From: Flaccisagitta enflata
Lineage: Eukaryota; Chaetognatha; Sagittoidea; Aphragmophora
NCBI GenBank assembly: GCA_965153355.1
Contig: OZ231126.1
Location: 9,238,001 to 9,302,000, forward strand
DNA length: 64,000 nucleotides
Reading direction: 5' to 3'
Shown: piece after piece, positions 1-12,454 of the stretch
Layout of the letters: every line of letters begins with the position of its first letter
How positions within the stretch are numbered: the stretch's first letter is position 1
Notes under the pieces: model-generated
Told to the model about the DNA's origin: nothing
The model's input: only the letters and a program-made list of their open reading frames with translations
Database searches by the model: none
Made by a program: the position numbers and the translations under genes

Positions 1-704
1 CCCAACAGCCCACCCAGCCATCAATGGTACTTATTGAGGTTTAATTTCAAAACTCAAAAAATTTTAAAATTTTGTCAGAAACATGGTCACACATGATTGC
101 TTGAACGCTATTGATAACCATTTTACTGTCATATTGATTTCCTTATTGTATTCAGATAATTTTTTTAGCAATAGAACTGCCAGTGATATATCTTTTTAAG
201 CCTAATTTGCGTGAAGTATGAGCTTACAAAAGAAAATCCAAGTATGGATTCATTCACACTATTCAACGGACTACAGTCGTCTACTTGTCGGAGCGAATTG
301 AAGACGACGATTAAGATATAGCTTATAGTCTTTAGTTTTTAGCCCTGTGTGTTTGTTTGCGCGCTTCTGTCATGTCATGACGAATAAAATATCATTCATA
401 TGTAATAATAAGCAGGCTACATGATGATTATGGTTTTGTTCAATTTTCAAATGTAAAATTGATGAATTTCACCCTGTCCATGGTTGGGTTACCATGAGAC
501 CAGCCAAGAGTGTTCAGTGAGAAGGTTCCCCGGCCCTGATGTCTGGCAAGCGGGCCTATGAAATGAAGACTGTTTGATTTGTGCGGAATCGTGCATTTAA
601 GAGTGTTTGTGTGTGTGTGCGTGTGCGTTTGTAGGGAGGTTGTTTGTCCCTGCATATCTATCCCCGACATTGTTGTAACCAAGGATTACATGTTCCTCAT
701 ATAG
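1..704. other. Upstream flank or intron of zinc-finger copy A, no gene seen
   Basis: No recognisable coding exon or repeat family was found here apart from a short GT-rich run near 606-632. The stretch lies just before the first readable exon of copy A and is most simply an intron of that gene, whose 5' end lies outside the window. Confidence 0.4.
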
Positions 705-1501
705 GCAGCTTGGAACGAGAAATGTCGTGAGTACTTCAATGAGAATGAGGATGAGGAGAAGGAGGAGAGGAAGAGGAAGAAGGAGAAAGAAGAGGAGGAA
801 AAGGAAGTGAGCGCAGGGATTGAGAAAGGAAGTGAGATGTCACGCTTACGTTTACGATTACGCTTGGAGGACAAGGCGCAGACAGTATCGAGGGACAATA
901 ATGGGATGAGAACAGAGTTGGAAGAGGAGGAGGAAGAAATGGAAGTGGATGATCTTGATCGGTCTGATGATCCCGATTATGATCCTGAATTTGTCGACGA
1001 ATGCTTGGAAGATTCAGAGGAGGATTTTGAGGAGGAGTTGGAATGGGATTCGAAAAATCTGGGGCTAGCCCTGGAAGGCGTGTCGACAGAGAAAGAAAAG
1101 GAGAAAATGGAGGTAGTTGCCTTGTTATAACTATAAATTGTGTTTTAAGGATATCTTGCGCGCATGTTTTTAGGTGCGACAAAGCACCTCTGTAACTGGC
1201 TGTGTCTGTTGCTAAGTTGGTCTGTTTGTCGGGAACGCATTTGTTCGACGATCAACCCGTCGCACCTTATTGGCCTACTTGGCCTAGTTTTTATGCGCTG
1301 AATTTATGCTCAATTTGCGCGTTGGTAATGAGTTCAGTATTATCTTGTAGGAATTTCAAAATGAGAAAAATTTGGAGCATTTCGACATTTTGGTGGGTGA
1401 AGAGGAGAGAGTTGCCTGCCGTCTTTGCAATGCACGAATCCTGTCCAATATAAAATCACTCGCTAACCATTTGAAACTGCAACATGGTTAGACTTAACTA
1501 C

Positions 1502-1590
<89 letters not shown>

Positions 1591-4500
1591 TGACCGACAG
1601 ATACACTGACTGACAGAAAAACAGACTGACACACACTGTATTTGATATTTCTAGCGTGAGAATTGAGTAGCTGATCCTTTCGTCTATCTATGAATGCGTT
1701 CTTGAGTACACAAACATTTAATGCATAATCACCGGCACGTCAAACTGCGAGAGGGGCAATAGTCGCAAAAGATGGTCAGCTATACCCGTGCCCTGCCTTA
1801 GTAGGTTGTGGTTGAAGTTGAGGGGGGAGCCGGGCAGCGGCCCCAAAGAGGTTGATGACATATGCTTTCACACAGGGGTATTTTCTCCTCCTCCTCTGTT
1901 CCCCCTCCCCCCACCCCCAGGCCCATATCTCAGCCTCAAAGCCCATATCCCAGCCTCGAGGCCCAAATCCCAGTCTTGAGGCCCGAATTCCAGCCTCAAG
2001 AAATTTTAGCTGTAAGATGGGATTTGGGCCTTGAGGTTGGGATTTGGACCTCAAGACTGGGATTTGGGCCTCAAGGCTGGGATATGGGCTTTGAGGGTGA
2101 GATATAAGCCTGGAGGTGGGGGGGGTTACGGAGAAGGAGGAGGAGAAAATTCCCGTGTGCAAGCATAGGTCATCGACCCCTTCGGGGCCGCTGACTATTT
2201 GGACAGGTGCAGTGAGGTCCAAAAATAAAAATCATAAAAAAAGTAATGTATAACCGACTGACGGACAAAGCGGGGCGTAGAGTAGCGTACATGCGACTAA
2301 AAAAGGAAAGAAACACGCACATACACACATACATAAACACACACAGACACAGCCACACATACACTGAGACAGCAGAAAATTTGAGAAAAAATGTAAGCCA
2401 AAAAGGGAAAAAAATTAGTTTGAACAATATATTAAGAAAAAAAAACAAGGAAATAAATGCAACCTCTGCAAAAAAATTTGGTATATGAAAGGATGAAAGA
2501 AAATTATAGAAGCAAAAAAATCCCAGAAAAAAAAGACGGTATTGTATGCAAAACCGAATTTCGGGTTTGGTCTCAAAACTGTGCCTCGGCCTTCTCACGG
2601 CTAGACCCGCAAGGCCTTAGTGATGGTTCAGGATCTGACTGGAGACTCCATTAAAAGAAGTTGTCGATTGGATTGGTTGTCTCATCTATTTCTGAATCAG
2701 GTTTAAAACGCTGTGGAGACACTTTCAAGCAACTGGTTTGTCAAAGTGGTTGCGATGAGACATTGAAGTTTTCTTGCTTAAAAGATTACAAAACTCACCA
2801 TAAGAAATTTCATGGTGCGCCAGGTAACTAAACTCAAGATTTTAACTCTCAAAATTGTAAATCAACAAATGTGATCAACCAATGGATTGATGGACTGACG
2901 GATGGATCAAAAAGTGGCCTTAAGTTTTGTATGTCCGCTGCTGAAAGTAGAAAAAGTACATGTCGTCTCCTCACAAAACGATTCTTTCTTCCACGTTTCT
3001 AGCATAACATAATCCCAGGGTCACCTACTTGGGCATATACTCGATATACGACACAACCGAAACCGCCGAGAAACTAGTAGTTCTCCTAGTTTGGACATAG
3101 CGGTGGCGGAAATCTGTTGTGAAAACACTGTCCGAGCTTTCTCTGGTCAAATTTCAGCCCTTCCAATGATTTTAGTCCCAATTTTGATCATTTTCCGTTT
3201 GCCTAATTATGAGAGGGACAAGGGGAGTTATATTGTCGTTACTGTCGATCAATTTTTGTCGTCTTCTTTCCAATAGTCAAGGCTTGGAAGAAACGGATAA
3301 AGGCAGATCGCGTTCGTGGGAAAGTCCGCCGACCAAGGACATCGTTGTGTAACATTTGCGGCATGTCCATAACCAACTCATTATGGAAGCATATGCAAAC
3401 TCATCGCAGAAAAGTCCCTTGCGCCCATCCAGGTACAATTTTTTCCAGTTTCAATACCAGTTTCAGAAAATATACTCAGTAAGATTATCAACATTCCAAC
3501 TCAGACGATAATTCAAGTTGGGTATATGTCCACGTCATTACTATTCATCTAATAGCCGCGAAAGTGTTAGATGGTTAGCAGTACCCGGTGCCCCTAGTTG
3601 GATAAAATTAGTGATTTTTCTTGCCCTGAGAAAATGCGGTAGGGATCAACTGTCGTAGGCCCCAAGGAAAATGTTGAGATCAATCAATGGTCAAATGACT
3701 CGGTAAAGACTTAATGCCTATTGGCTACTGCCACATTTTCCAACAAGGTTGCGGTCAACTAGTTTCCAAAATATATTACAAAACACACATGGGACGTCAT
3801 TTTCCTGGAATGTGTCCCTTTCCTGATTGCAGAATGGAATTCAAGTCACAAAACTCAATCCAAACTCACGTCAGAAAGTAGGAAAATTTTATTAATCCAG
3901 TTAGTGACTGTCGTGACATGTCTCTATGAAGGTGATATAATAATTTGTTTCCTGCTTGATTTTTTTCTCAGCGTTCACAGACCGAGTAGAAAGAAATCGT
4001 TTCAATGCAGCTATTGTTCAAAAACATTCCTGGTTAGTATTGATTACAGCTGGTCAGTCGGTCAAACTGTGCATCCCTCTGTCAGTCCGTCCATTTGACT
4101 TTGATACTTGTCAATACAGTAGTATTAGCGGATGGGTTTGCATTATTTGTCCCTCACACCAAGTCCTCATGTGACCGAGGCAGTTGTATATCAATGGAGC
4201 ATGAATTATCAGTCATAGAAAGACTTTTTTTTTCTGAGGGCTGTTGGTGAGCTGATATTTACAGACAAAAGTGAAATACAAGATGTTAACCCCCCAAAAA
4301 CTGTTACACCCCCCCTACAGCCGCAACCGCTGAATGAAGAAAGGCATATAAGAAAGATAATGGAAGCTTACATCAATATAATTACCCACACTAGAACGAT
4401 TTTGGAATTTCAATCCCAGTAAAAAGTTACAGTAAGAAAAGTAACTAAAATTAACATTTTTTAAGTTATGTTAAAAATGCAATTTTTACTGTTTTTTTTA

Positions 4501-7027
4501 TAATTCTTTACTGGGGATGAAATTCCAAAATCGCTCTGATGAGTCTAATTATATTGATATAAGTTTCCATTCTCTACCTTATATGTTTTTTTTTTTTTTT
4601 TTGCGGTGAAGGCTGTAGGGGGGGGGTGCCACAGTTTTTGGGGGGATAACTTCTTGTATTTCACTTTCGTCTGTAGATGTATCTAAAAGAGTGTGTCTGT
4701 AGGTCTGTCTGTTGAAAGAATGTTTAAGATTTTCTCTTTGATCAGGTTGGGGAGGTGGAGGCTCTAGTGCTTATTCATATTTCTCCCCCCCCCCCCTCCC
4801 CTTTTTTTCACATTTCGCCAGAGATCCAGTTGGTTGCTCCGACACGAGAAAGAAGTTCATGGAGAATTTGATTTCCATTGTCCTGAACCAGATTGTAATC
4901 AGTCTTTCAGGTGTAAAAGAAATCTCATTATGCACAGCAATACGCACAAGACGATCAAACCTTTCCAATGCATGTGGTGCGAATTTACCGGTAGGTTTAA
5001 GGGTGATTTTTTTTGTCAGGCGGAAGTAGCTTTTTAAGTATTATTACTCCAAATTATGTTGTGCTGTGAGCACCAAAGGGCCATAGTTTATATCAAAATG
5101 ATTAAACACGATCTCATTTGAAATTTCTGAGGCACATATGGTACTTTTTTACGAAATTTCCCTCATTTTTTCCCTTTTATTCATGCTTAAAATAGGTCAG
5201 AAAAAGCGTGATTTTTGTGTGATGAGGCAAATTTGCCAAATATTTATCAATAACAATGGAATAAATATTGTGTTTCAGCCCCCATTCTAACCTAAAAGTT
5301 GTTTTCCAGTAATACGAGTTAAAAAACTAAAACTGTTTCATTGAAAACAGCTGTTACAGCGACTTACTAATGCAAGCGTCTTAACTAAAATAATACATTA
5401 TCTTTATGACATCTGACAAATGTGCAAATCAATGCCCAATACGCTCACACTGCATATAAAAATCGCTACAATGTTTTCGATCATGTAGTGTGAAGGTATA
5501 TGAGGCAGCTGAAATGATCAGGACATAGTTAGGTTCTGTTTTGACTATATTGGCGTGGTTGCAAGAGTTTCTGACATTAAGACACTTGGGCAAATAATTG
5601 TCACACATAAGTCACACTCCCATATTTACCCTACTGCACACAAGACAGAGATCTGACTTGTAATATACCTCCCTCACCCATTAATATTCCCACCTTTGTC
5701 ATTATGGTCATTGCATGTATCAAAACATGTAGAAAAAAAGCCTAAAGGTCAATATCGGGAGTTTCTGACATTAAGACAGATGTCTGAAACTCCAGACTTA
5801 GAGAAAAAATGTCAAATTTCTTCCAAAAAAAAGTTATTTTGACACCATGGTATTTAGACGTTTTATACGATTTGGAATTGAATAAGCTACATTTTTTGGT
5901 TGAATTTTTTCCACTTTCACCACCCTGACCCCGTCAGTTGAACCCACTTTAGTCAAAAAAATACATTTTTTGAAGATTTGATATTTAGACGTTTCAGAAA
6001 ATTTGGAATTGAATGAGCCTATCTTTATTTTTGGCAAAAAAATTGTCTTTTGGGGTGAGTGCCCCTGCCCCAGTCCACCCCCAGCCCATTAAGGTCAACA
6101 AACCCAAAAAACGTATAGCGAGAAAGTTGGACTACCTGCCCAGACAGAGAAAAAAGTATTTTTTCCAGTTTGAAAATTGACGATTTTTTCATTTCTACTT
6201 CCCCCTGATTAAAAAAATCACCTAAGTTGAAGTCAGGTTGAGTGAGATCTCGCGCATGCTTGAAAGGTTTCAGTCACTTTGGGTACGGCATTTTAACAAT
6301 GGCCAAAAAAAAAACCGGACGCTGTTTTTTCATTAAGGATTGCTCAGTAACTAAGAAAGACAAACCCTTAAAATCCATGTTGGTTTTAAAGATCTTCAAA
6401 ATATCTTTCATTTTAGCTCTCACAGAACATTGTAGCTTCAGAACTTTAGAAGTTATGATGCTTTAAAGATAACCAGATAACCACTCAGAAATCTCGAATC
6501 TGGAATCAATCTTTTTAGAGTAACCAACTTTGAATTAATATAGCTTGTAAACAAAGAAGAATCATGATTTCTGCATGATTCCATCTTGTAGAGAATAAAA
6601 GATACTTCAATTTTACCTTGAATTCAATTCCATTTATTTGATTTCTTTATTGTACACAATATGTGAAACAAACAAGCCCAACAGGCCAACAGTCGCGTGC
6701 TAAGTTACACAAAACTACACAACTTCATACTACACACAACTACATAACTTCATACTACATACTTACTACATACTTACATACTACATACTTACTTACATAC
6801 TTACATACTTACATACTAACATACTTACATACTTACATTATTACATACTTACCTAATTACATACTTACATATTTACATACTTACATACATACATACTTAC
6901 ATATTTACTTACATACATACATACTACATACTTACATACTTACATACATACATACATACATACATACTTACATACTTACATACATACTTACTTACTTACA
7001 TACTTACATACTTACATACATACTTAC

Positions 7028-7058
<31 letters not shown>

Positions 7059-8677
7059 CATACATACATACATACTTACTTACATACTTACATACATACA
7101 TACTTACATACTTACATACTTACATACTTACATACATACTTACTTACATACTTACATACTTACATACTTACTTACTTACATACTTACATACTTACATACT
7201 TACCTACATACTCACATACTTACACACTTACCTACTTACATACTTACATACTTACTTACATACTTACATACTTACATACTTACTTACCTACATACTCACA
7301 TACTTACATACTTACATACTTACATACTTACATACTTACATACTTACTTACATACTTACATACTTACATACTTACATACTTACATACTTACATACTTACT
7401 TACATACTTACATACTTACTTACATACATACATACTTACATACTTACATACTTACATTCTTACTTACATACTTACTTACATACTTACTAACATACTTACA
7501 TACTTACATACCTACATACTTACATACTTATGTACTTACCTACATGCTCACATACTTACATACTTACCTACTTACCTACTTACATACTTACATACATACT
7601 TACTTAATGAAGCTTATGTTTACATGCTCAAACAATTAAGGCCACCAAGGCATTGCGTTAATGCTTTAAGGCCACTAATGCACAAAATTACTCAAAAAAT
7701 ACACATGTCCAAAAATACCCAAAAATACCCAAAAATACCCATATATACCCAAAAATACCCAAAAATACTAAGAATTTATTAAAAAACATCAAAAGTACCT
7801 ATAACTACCCGAAAATACCTGAAAGTACCCTAAAGTACTTTAAGTACCTAGAATAACTTAAGTACCCTAAAGTGCCCTAAAGTACCCTAAAGTACCCTAA
7901 AGTACTCAAAATTAATCAAAAATCATCAAAACTAGCTAAAGGTACCCAAAAATACCTAAAAGTACCCTAAAGTACCTTAAGTACCTAAAATAACTTAAGT
8001 ACCCTAAAGTACCCTAAAGTACTCTAAAATACCCTAGATTACCTTAAATTACCTTAAAAAAACATAAAAAGTCATAATTTCAAAAATGTGACGGACGGAC
8101 CGACGGACGGACCTACCGACCTACCGACCGACACGGCAAAGTGTAGAGTCGCGTGCACGCGACTAAAAATGTCTTATTGTCAGGCACAGTAATTTGCTTC
8201 CAAGAAAATGGGTGTTGAATTTCAATTTTATGTCATTTCAAAACAACTTAAGCTAGAAGTTTCTGCTTGGTCTTTAAAATGCTCATGGATTTTAAGTAAA
8301 AAGTATGTGCAGTATTCAGTCAATCATGAAAAACTGAGCGTCCGGTTTTTATTTTGGCCACTGTTACGACAAGTCTGTTCCCAGTTCATTTGTGATATGG
8401 AATCTCACAACTGACCATGCGAAAAATTGCACTTGCTTTTCTTTTTTGGTTTAAGTCAGCAATTTGATAAAGTTAAGTTCTGTTTGATGCCCCAGGTGGA
8501 CAGTATAACAACATCCGATCGCACGCTTTGACCTCGCACAAGTTGGAATTCCAAAAGGCTCGAGAGAAGAGGGACAGATATTGGCGTCGTACCGCTGGCG
8601 TTGATAATAAACAATGGCCCTCCGCTGACGTTGTCAATGAACAATTGCCATCCGCTGTTGTTGACGATAAAGGATGA
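705..8677 (+). CDS. C2H2 zinc-finger protein, copy A (5' partial, chimeric)
   Basis: Proposed exons are 705-1112, 1351-1486, 2701-2823, 3277-3432, 3748-3877, 3972-4032, 4822-4990 and 8496-8677. All have GT-AG borders and compatible phases. The first exon is acidic and matches the end of the long exon of copy B, including the SDDPDYDPEF motif. An in-frame stop at 702-704 makes an acceptor near 704 necessary. The second exon is almost identical to B, with a CRLC pair followed by H-x4-H. From 2701 onward the exons resemble copy D instead: 123-nt exon 5, CNICGMSITNSLWKHM, CPEPDCNQSF, and the terminal NNIRSHALTSHKLEF. Fingers are of C-x2/4-C-x12-H-x3/4-H type and several span introns. Probable nuclear DNA-binding protein (inference). 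The stop at 8675-8677 is created by inserted repeat DNA. Whether the chimera is expressed is unknown. Confidence 0.68.
1166..1293 (+). mobile_element. Short hairpin-tag element, AGGTGC stem
   Basis: The element starts TTTTTAG and holds the hairpin AGGTGCGACAAAGCACCT at 1172-1189. A second copy of the tag, GTCGCACCT at 1259-1267, is the exact reverse complement of the first nine hairpin bases. The distal end reads TTGGCCTACTTGGCC followed by T-rich sequence. It lies in the intron between the acidic exon and the next exon of copy A. Copy B has a diverged element at the same place. Confidence 0.6.
1504..1587. repeat. (GA)n microsatellite
   Basis: An uninterrupted GA dinucleotide run lies 18 bases after the splice donor at 1486. 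The homologous intron of copy B has a GA run at the same place (18373-18450), so the repeat predates the duplication. Confidence 0.9.
1832..2192. mobile_element. Foldback element with GGCAGCGGCCCC termini
   Basis: The left end reads GGGCAGCGGCCCC, then GATGACATATGCTTTCACAC. The right end is its inverse (GTGTGCAAGCATAGGTCATC, then CCCCTTCGGGGCCGCTG). The interior is built of short units based on GGCCTCAAGGCTGGGAT, themselves arranged as inverted halves, so the whole element can fold back. Related copies lie at 57488-57806 and inside 43680-46400. Confidence 0.7.
2205..2306 (-). mobile_element. Short hairpin-tag element, minus orientation, decayed
   Basis: GACGGACAAAGCGGGGCGTAGAG is followed by the imperfect hairpin AGTAGCGTACATGCGACT and a poly-A run. 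This is the family signature read on the minus strand. The distal end is not clear because the element abuts the foldback at 1832-2192. Confidence 0.45.
4259..4676. mobile_element. Foldback MITE, ACAGACAAAAGTGAAATAC termini
   Basis: The left arm from 4261 (ACAGACAAAAGTGAAATAC, then a C-rich run and CTACAGCC) has its inverse at 4580-4675 (GGCTGTAG, then a G-rich run and GTATTTCACTTTCGTCTGT). The inner arms around 4380-4420 and 4510-4570 are also inverted copies. It lies in the intron between exons 3972-4032 and 4822-4990 of copy A. A related element sits in the intron of the BTB gene near 25435-25760. Confidence 0.65.
4991..6660. other. AT-rich start of the last intron of copy A
   Basis: No coding exon was recognised. 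The stretch holds short internal duplications. A phrase containing GTTTCTGACATTAAGACA occurs near 5567 and 5761. A block containing ATTTAGACGTTT and ATTTGGAATTGAAT occurs near 5850 and 5981. Bases 6242-6450 are an inverted, diverged copy of 8205-8430, so the satellite between them is flanked by inverted arms. Confidence 0.4.
6715..7615. repeat. TACATACTTACA microsatellite or minisatellite, about 0.9 kb
   Basis: A long array of 4-bp TACA/TACT/TACT-like units, mostly reading TACATACT or TTACATAC. It yields a 275-residue open frame of the HTYIHTYL type, which is a by-product of the 4-bp period and not a plausible gene. Confidence 0.92.
7690..8050. repeat. Degenerate AAATACCC / AAAGTACCCT tandem repeat
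   Basis: Irregular 8-11-bp units of the type CCAAAAATAC and CCTAAAGTAC follow each other. The stretch is in the last intron of copy A, just before a hairpin-tag element terminus. Confidence 0.75.
8085..8168 (-). mobile_element. Short hairpin-tag element terminus, perfect 18-nt palindrome
   Basis: A GACGGACCGAC-rich stretch leads to the perfect palindrome AGTCGCGTGCACGCGACT at 8147-8164, then AAAAA. It is the minus-strand orientation of the family. No distal tag was found, so the copy is probably truncated. Confidence 0.6.
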
Positions 8678-11600
8678 GTGCTTATCACAGAGAAATTCGC
8701 GATTTCTCTACATCGTGGCCGTCATTGTCTTTTTGTCTGTTGAACTGGTAGTCGACTTAGGGGATATTTTCTCCTAACCTTTACTAGATGTCAGGCTATG
8801 GTTTGACACCAGGCCCGTTAACCTCAAGTCATTTTCAGCTGGCGTTGAGACTGGAATTATTGTTATGTGATATTTGTGATAAAATATCCTAACGCCGATC
8901 GTTCACTAGTTAAAAATACTTTACGTGCAAAGATTGTGCATTAAAGCTCAGAATCCTTTCACCCTGTGGTGAGATGTGTTGTGATGTATAGGTTAGGACT
9001 TTTCTTTGATTGCTTAGGTGTTGGAGCACCCACCGAAGATGTGTTGTGATTTTGAGGATTTTCATGAATTTAGCTAAAAAAGAGTGTAAGAGGGTAGGAA
9101 CTTATGTAATTTGACTGTTTCTTAGAAGAAATGATGCTATTGGGAGTCTATGTGGCAAACATTTCAGTAGTAGTCCAATAACTAGTGGAGATTTGAAGCT
9201 AAAATCAACTAAGTATGAAAAACACCCATAAGTAGGGTGGTTCACTCCTTAAAGGGAAAAGGTCATGAGTAATTTTTTTTCAAAAATTAGGTTTTTAAGG
9301 TAGGATATGATATTTTAGATTGCTCTGAATACTCCCAAGTGGTTTTCAAGTACTTTGATAAAAAAATTGAGTCAAAAATCATTAAAAACACGCAAAACGC
9401 AAGTATGCTACACAGAAAAACTTGCCGTTTTTAACATTTTTGCTGATTTTTTTTTCAGTATTTTTTGACTGAATATGGATTTGAATGCTGTTTTTAAGTT
9501 CACTAGGTCCTACTTGACAGGTAAATTCAATCAAAATTTTTTTTTGTTTCGGGTCCATCTGTTTAAAGAGTGCTTATCACAGAGAAATTCGCGATTTCTC
9601 TACATCGTGGCCGTCATTGTCTTTTTGTCTGTTGAACTGGTAGTCGACCTAGGGGATATTTTCTCCTAACCTTTACTAGATGTCAGGCTATGGTTTGACA
9701 CCAGGCCCGTTAACCTCAAGTCATTTTCAGCTGGCGTTGAGACTGGAATTATTGTTATGTGATATTTGTGATAAAATATCCTAACGCCGATCGTTCACTA
9801 GTTAAAAATACTTTACGTGCAAAGATTGTGCATTAAAGCTCAGAATCCTTTCACCCTGTGGTGAGATGTGTTGTGATGTATAGGTTAGGACTTTTCTTTG
9901 ATTGCTTAGGTGTTGGAGCACCCACCGAAGATGTGTTGTGATTTTGAGGATTTTCATGAATTTAGCTAAAAAAGAGTGTAAGAGGGTAGGAACTTATGTA
10001 ATTTGACTGTTTCTTAGAAAAAATGATGCTATTGGGAGTCTATGTGGCAAACATTTCAGTAGTAGTCCAATAACTAGTGGAGATTTGAAGCTAAAATCAA
10101 CTAAGTATGAAAAACACCCATAAGTAGGGTGGTTCACTCCTTAAAGGGAAAAGGTCATGAGTAATTTTTTTTCAAAAATTAGGTTTTTAAGGTAGGATAT
10201 GATATTTTAGATTGCTCTGAATACTCCCAAGTGGTTTTCAAGTACTTTGATAAAAAAAATTGAGTCAAAAAACATTAAAAACACGCAAAACGCAAGTATG
10301 CCACACAGAAAAACTTGCCGTTTTTAACATTTTTGCTGATTTTTTTCAATATTTTTTGACTGAATATGGATTTGAATGCTGTTTTTAAGTTCACTAGGTC
10401 CTACTGGACAGGTAAATTCAATCAAAATTTTTTTTTGTTTCGGGTCCATCTGTTTAAAGAGTGCTTATCACAGAGAAATTCGCGATTTCTCTACATCGTG
10501 GCCGTCATTGTCTTTTTGTCTGTTGAACTGGTAGTCGACCTAGGGGATATTTTCTCCTAACCTTTACTAGATGTCAGGCTATGGTTTGACACCAGGCCCG
10601 TTAACCTCAAGTCATTTTCAGCTGGCGTTGAGACTGGAATTATTGTTATGTGATATTTGTGATAAAATATCCTAACGCCGATCGTTCACTAGTTAAAAAT
10701 ACTTTACGTGCAAAGATTGTGCATTAAAGCTCAGAATCCTTTCACCCTGTGGTGAGATGTGTTGTGATGTATAGGTTAGGACTTTTCTTTGATTGCTTAG
10801 GTGTTGGAGCACCCACCGAAGATGTGTTGTGATTTTGAGGATTTTCATGAATTTAGCTAAAAAAGAGTGTAAGAGGGTAGGAACTTGTGTAATTTGACTG
10901 TTTCTTAGAAAAAATGATGCTATTGGGAGTCTATGTGGCAAACATTTCAGTAGTAGTCCAATAACTAGTGGAGATTTGAAGCTAAAATCAACTAAGTATG
11001 AAAAACACCCATAAGTAGGGTGGTTCACTCCTTAAAGGGAAAAGGTCATGAGTAATTTTTTTTCAAAAATTAGGTTTTTAAGGTAGGATATGATATTTTA
11101 GATTGCTCTGAATACTCCCAAGTGGTTTTCAAGTACTTTGATAAAAAAATTGAGTCAAAAATCATTAAAAACACGCAAAACGCAAGTATGCTACACAGAA
11201 AAACTTGCCGTTTTTAACATTTTTGCTGATTTTTTTCAATATTTTTTGACTGAATATGGATTTGAATGCTGTTTTTAAGTTCACTAGGTCCTACTTGACA
11301 GGTAAATTCAATCAAAATTTTTTTTTGTTTCGGGTCCATCTGTTTAAAGAGTGCTTATCATAGAGAAATTCGCGATTTCTCTACATCGTGGCCGTCATTG
11401 TCTTTTTGTCTGTTGAACTGGTAGTCGACTTAGGGGATATTTTCTCCTAACCTTTACTAGATGTCAGGCTATGGTTTGACACCAGGCCCGTTAACCTCAA
11501 GTCATTTTCAGCTGGCGTTGAGACTGGAATTATTGTTATGTGATATTTGTGATAAAATATCCTAACGCCGATCGTTCACTAGTTAAAAATACTTTACGTG

Positions 11601-11920
11601 CAAAGATTGTGCATTAAAGCTCAGAATCCTTTCACCCTGTGGTGAGATGTGTTGTGATGTATAGGTTAGGACTTTTCTTTGATTGCTTAGGTGTTGGAGC
11701 ACCCACCGAAGATGTGTTGTGATTTTGAGGATTTTCATGAATTTAGCTAAAAAAGAGTGTAAGAGGGTAGGAACTTATGTAATTTGACTGTTTCTTAGAA
11801 GAAATGATGCTATTGGGAGTCTATGTGGCAAACATTTCAGTAGTAGTCCAATAACTAGTGGAGATTTGAAGCTAAAATCAACTAAGTATGAAAAACACCC
11901 ATAAGTAGGGTGGTTCACTC
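8675..11920. mobile_element. E-S-E-S-E-S-E tandem array inserted in the last exon of copy A
   Basis: Four 572-bp E blocks (8676-9247, 9568-10139, 10459-11030, 11349-11920) are separated by three S blocks of 320, 319 and 318 bp. The blocks are nearly identical. Each E starts GAGTGCTTATCACAG and ends GGTGGTTCACTC, giving 5-bp inverted ends GAGTG/CACTC. Near its start each E has a hairpin with arms AGAGAAAT and ATTTCTCT around TCGCG. The array begins and ends with a complete E. It is flanked by GGA on both sides, and sequence like the copy D last exon continues at 11921. The arrangement resembles tandem terminal-repeat elements sharing their repeats, but no priming site or protein gene was recognised. 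Small open frames inside (64 aa sense, 111 aa antisense) match nothing I know. Confidence 0.85.
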
Positions 11921-12000
11921 GGATTGCCCTCTACTGGCGCCGGCGTTGGCATAGACGATGAACAATAGCCATCCGCAAATATAGACGATGAGTCTTAATA
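11921..12000 (+). pseudogene. Detached remainder of the last exon of copy A
   Basis: The bases GATTGCCCTCTACTGGCG and the following GATGAACAATAGCCATCC match the repetitive tail of the copy D last exon (LPSxGxxxDEQ repeats). They are cut off from the rest of the exon by the inserted array. An in-frame TAG follows shortly, so they no longer code. Confidence 0.65.
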
Positions 12001-12454
12001 TATCCACGTCATTACATACACAATTTTCTTTCGCGATTTGATGGAGATTTGATTTTGAGCATCACATACTTCCCTACCTCTCTTCAATTTTGTCCTTAGT
12101 TTGGTGCTCTTAATCATTTCAAACTTTGCTTTGGGTCATTCCCGGGCCATTCCAGCATCAGACCTGTACATCTTGCTTTCCTTCCGAGTAGCAGATATTT
12201 TTCCTGAAAATCTTCCGGCAAATCAAACTATGCTTTCATATGCTAGACTTAGACTCGAAAGTTTTCCTAGGTCAGTCAGTAGCTCAATCTTTTGCATGGA
12301 CCTGCTCAGCGCTTTCAATAATGCACGTTTCAAATTTCAAGGTTCTGGCTCAAATACTTTAGAAGTTATGAGCATTTGTTTGAACCATATCAAACTGAAA
12401 AAGTTCCAAGAGAATTTTTAAACTTTCTTTGAAAATATGGCCGGCAGTGAATTT
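12001..12454. other. Intergenic, nothing recognised
   Basis: A 106-residue open frame (12101-12421) has no recognisable domain, no paralogue in the window and no splice context. It is treated as chance. Confidence 0.35.

Noticed and set aside
6663-7490. 275-residue HTYIHTYL frame
   Set aside because: Produced by a 4-bp TACA/TACT repeat inside an intron.
8147-8164. Helitron 3' end (hairpin followed by CTAA)
   Set aside because: The hairpin is directly joined to CTAA without the usual short gap, no TC 5' end was found in full-length copies, and the third tag is not a Helitron feature; left unclassified.
9475-10560. 64-residue frames repeated in the E-S array (MDLNAVFKFTRSY...)
   Set aside because: No recognisable domain, spans a block border, and is conserved only because the array units are nearly identical.
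12101-12421. 106-residue open frame
   Set aside because: No domain, no paralogue, no splice context; AT-rich chance frame.
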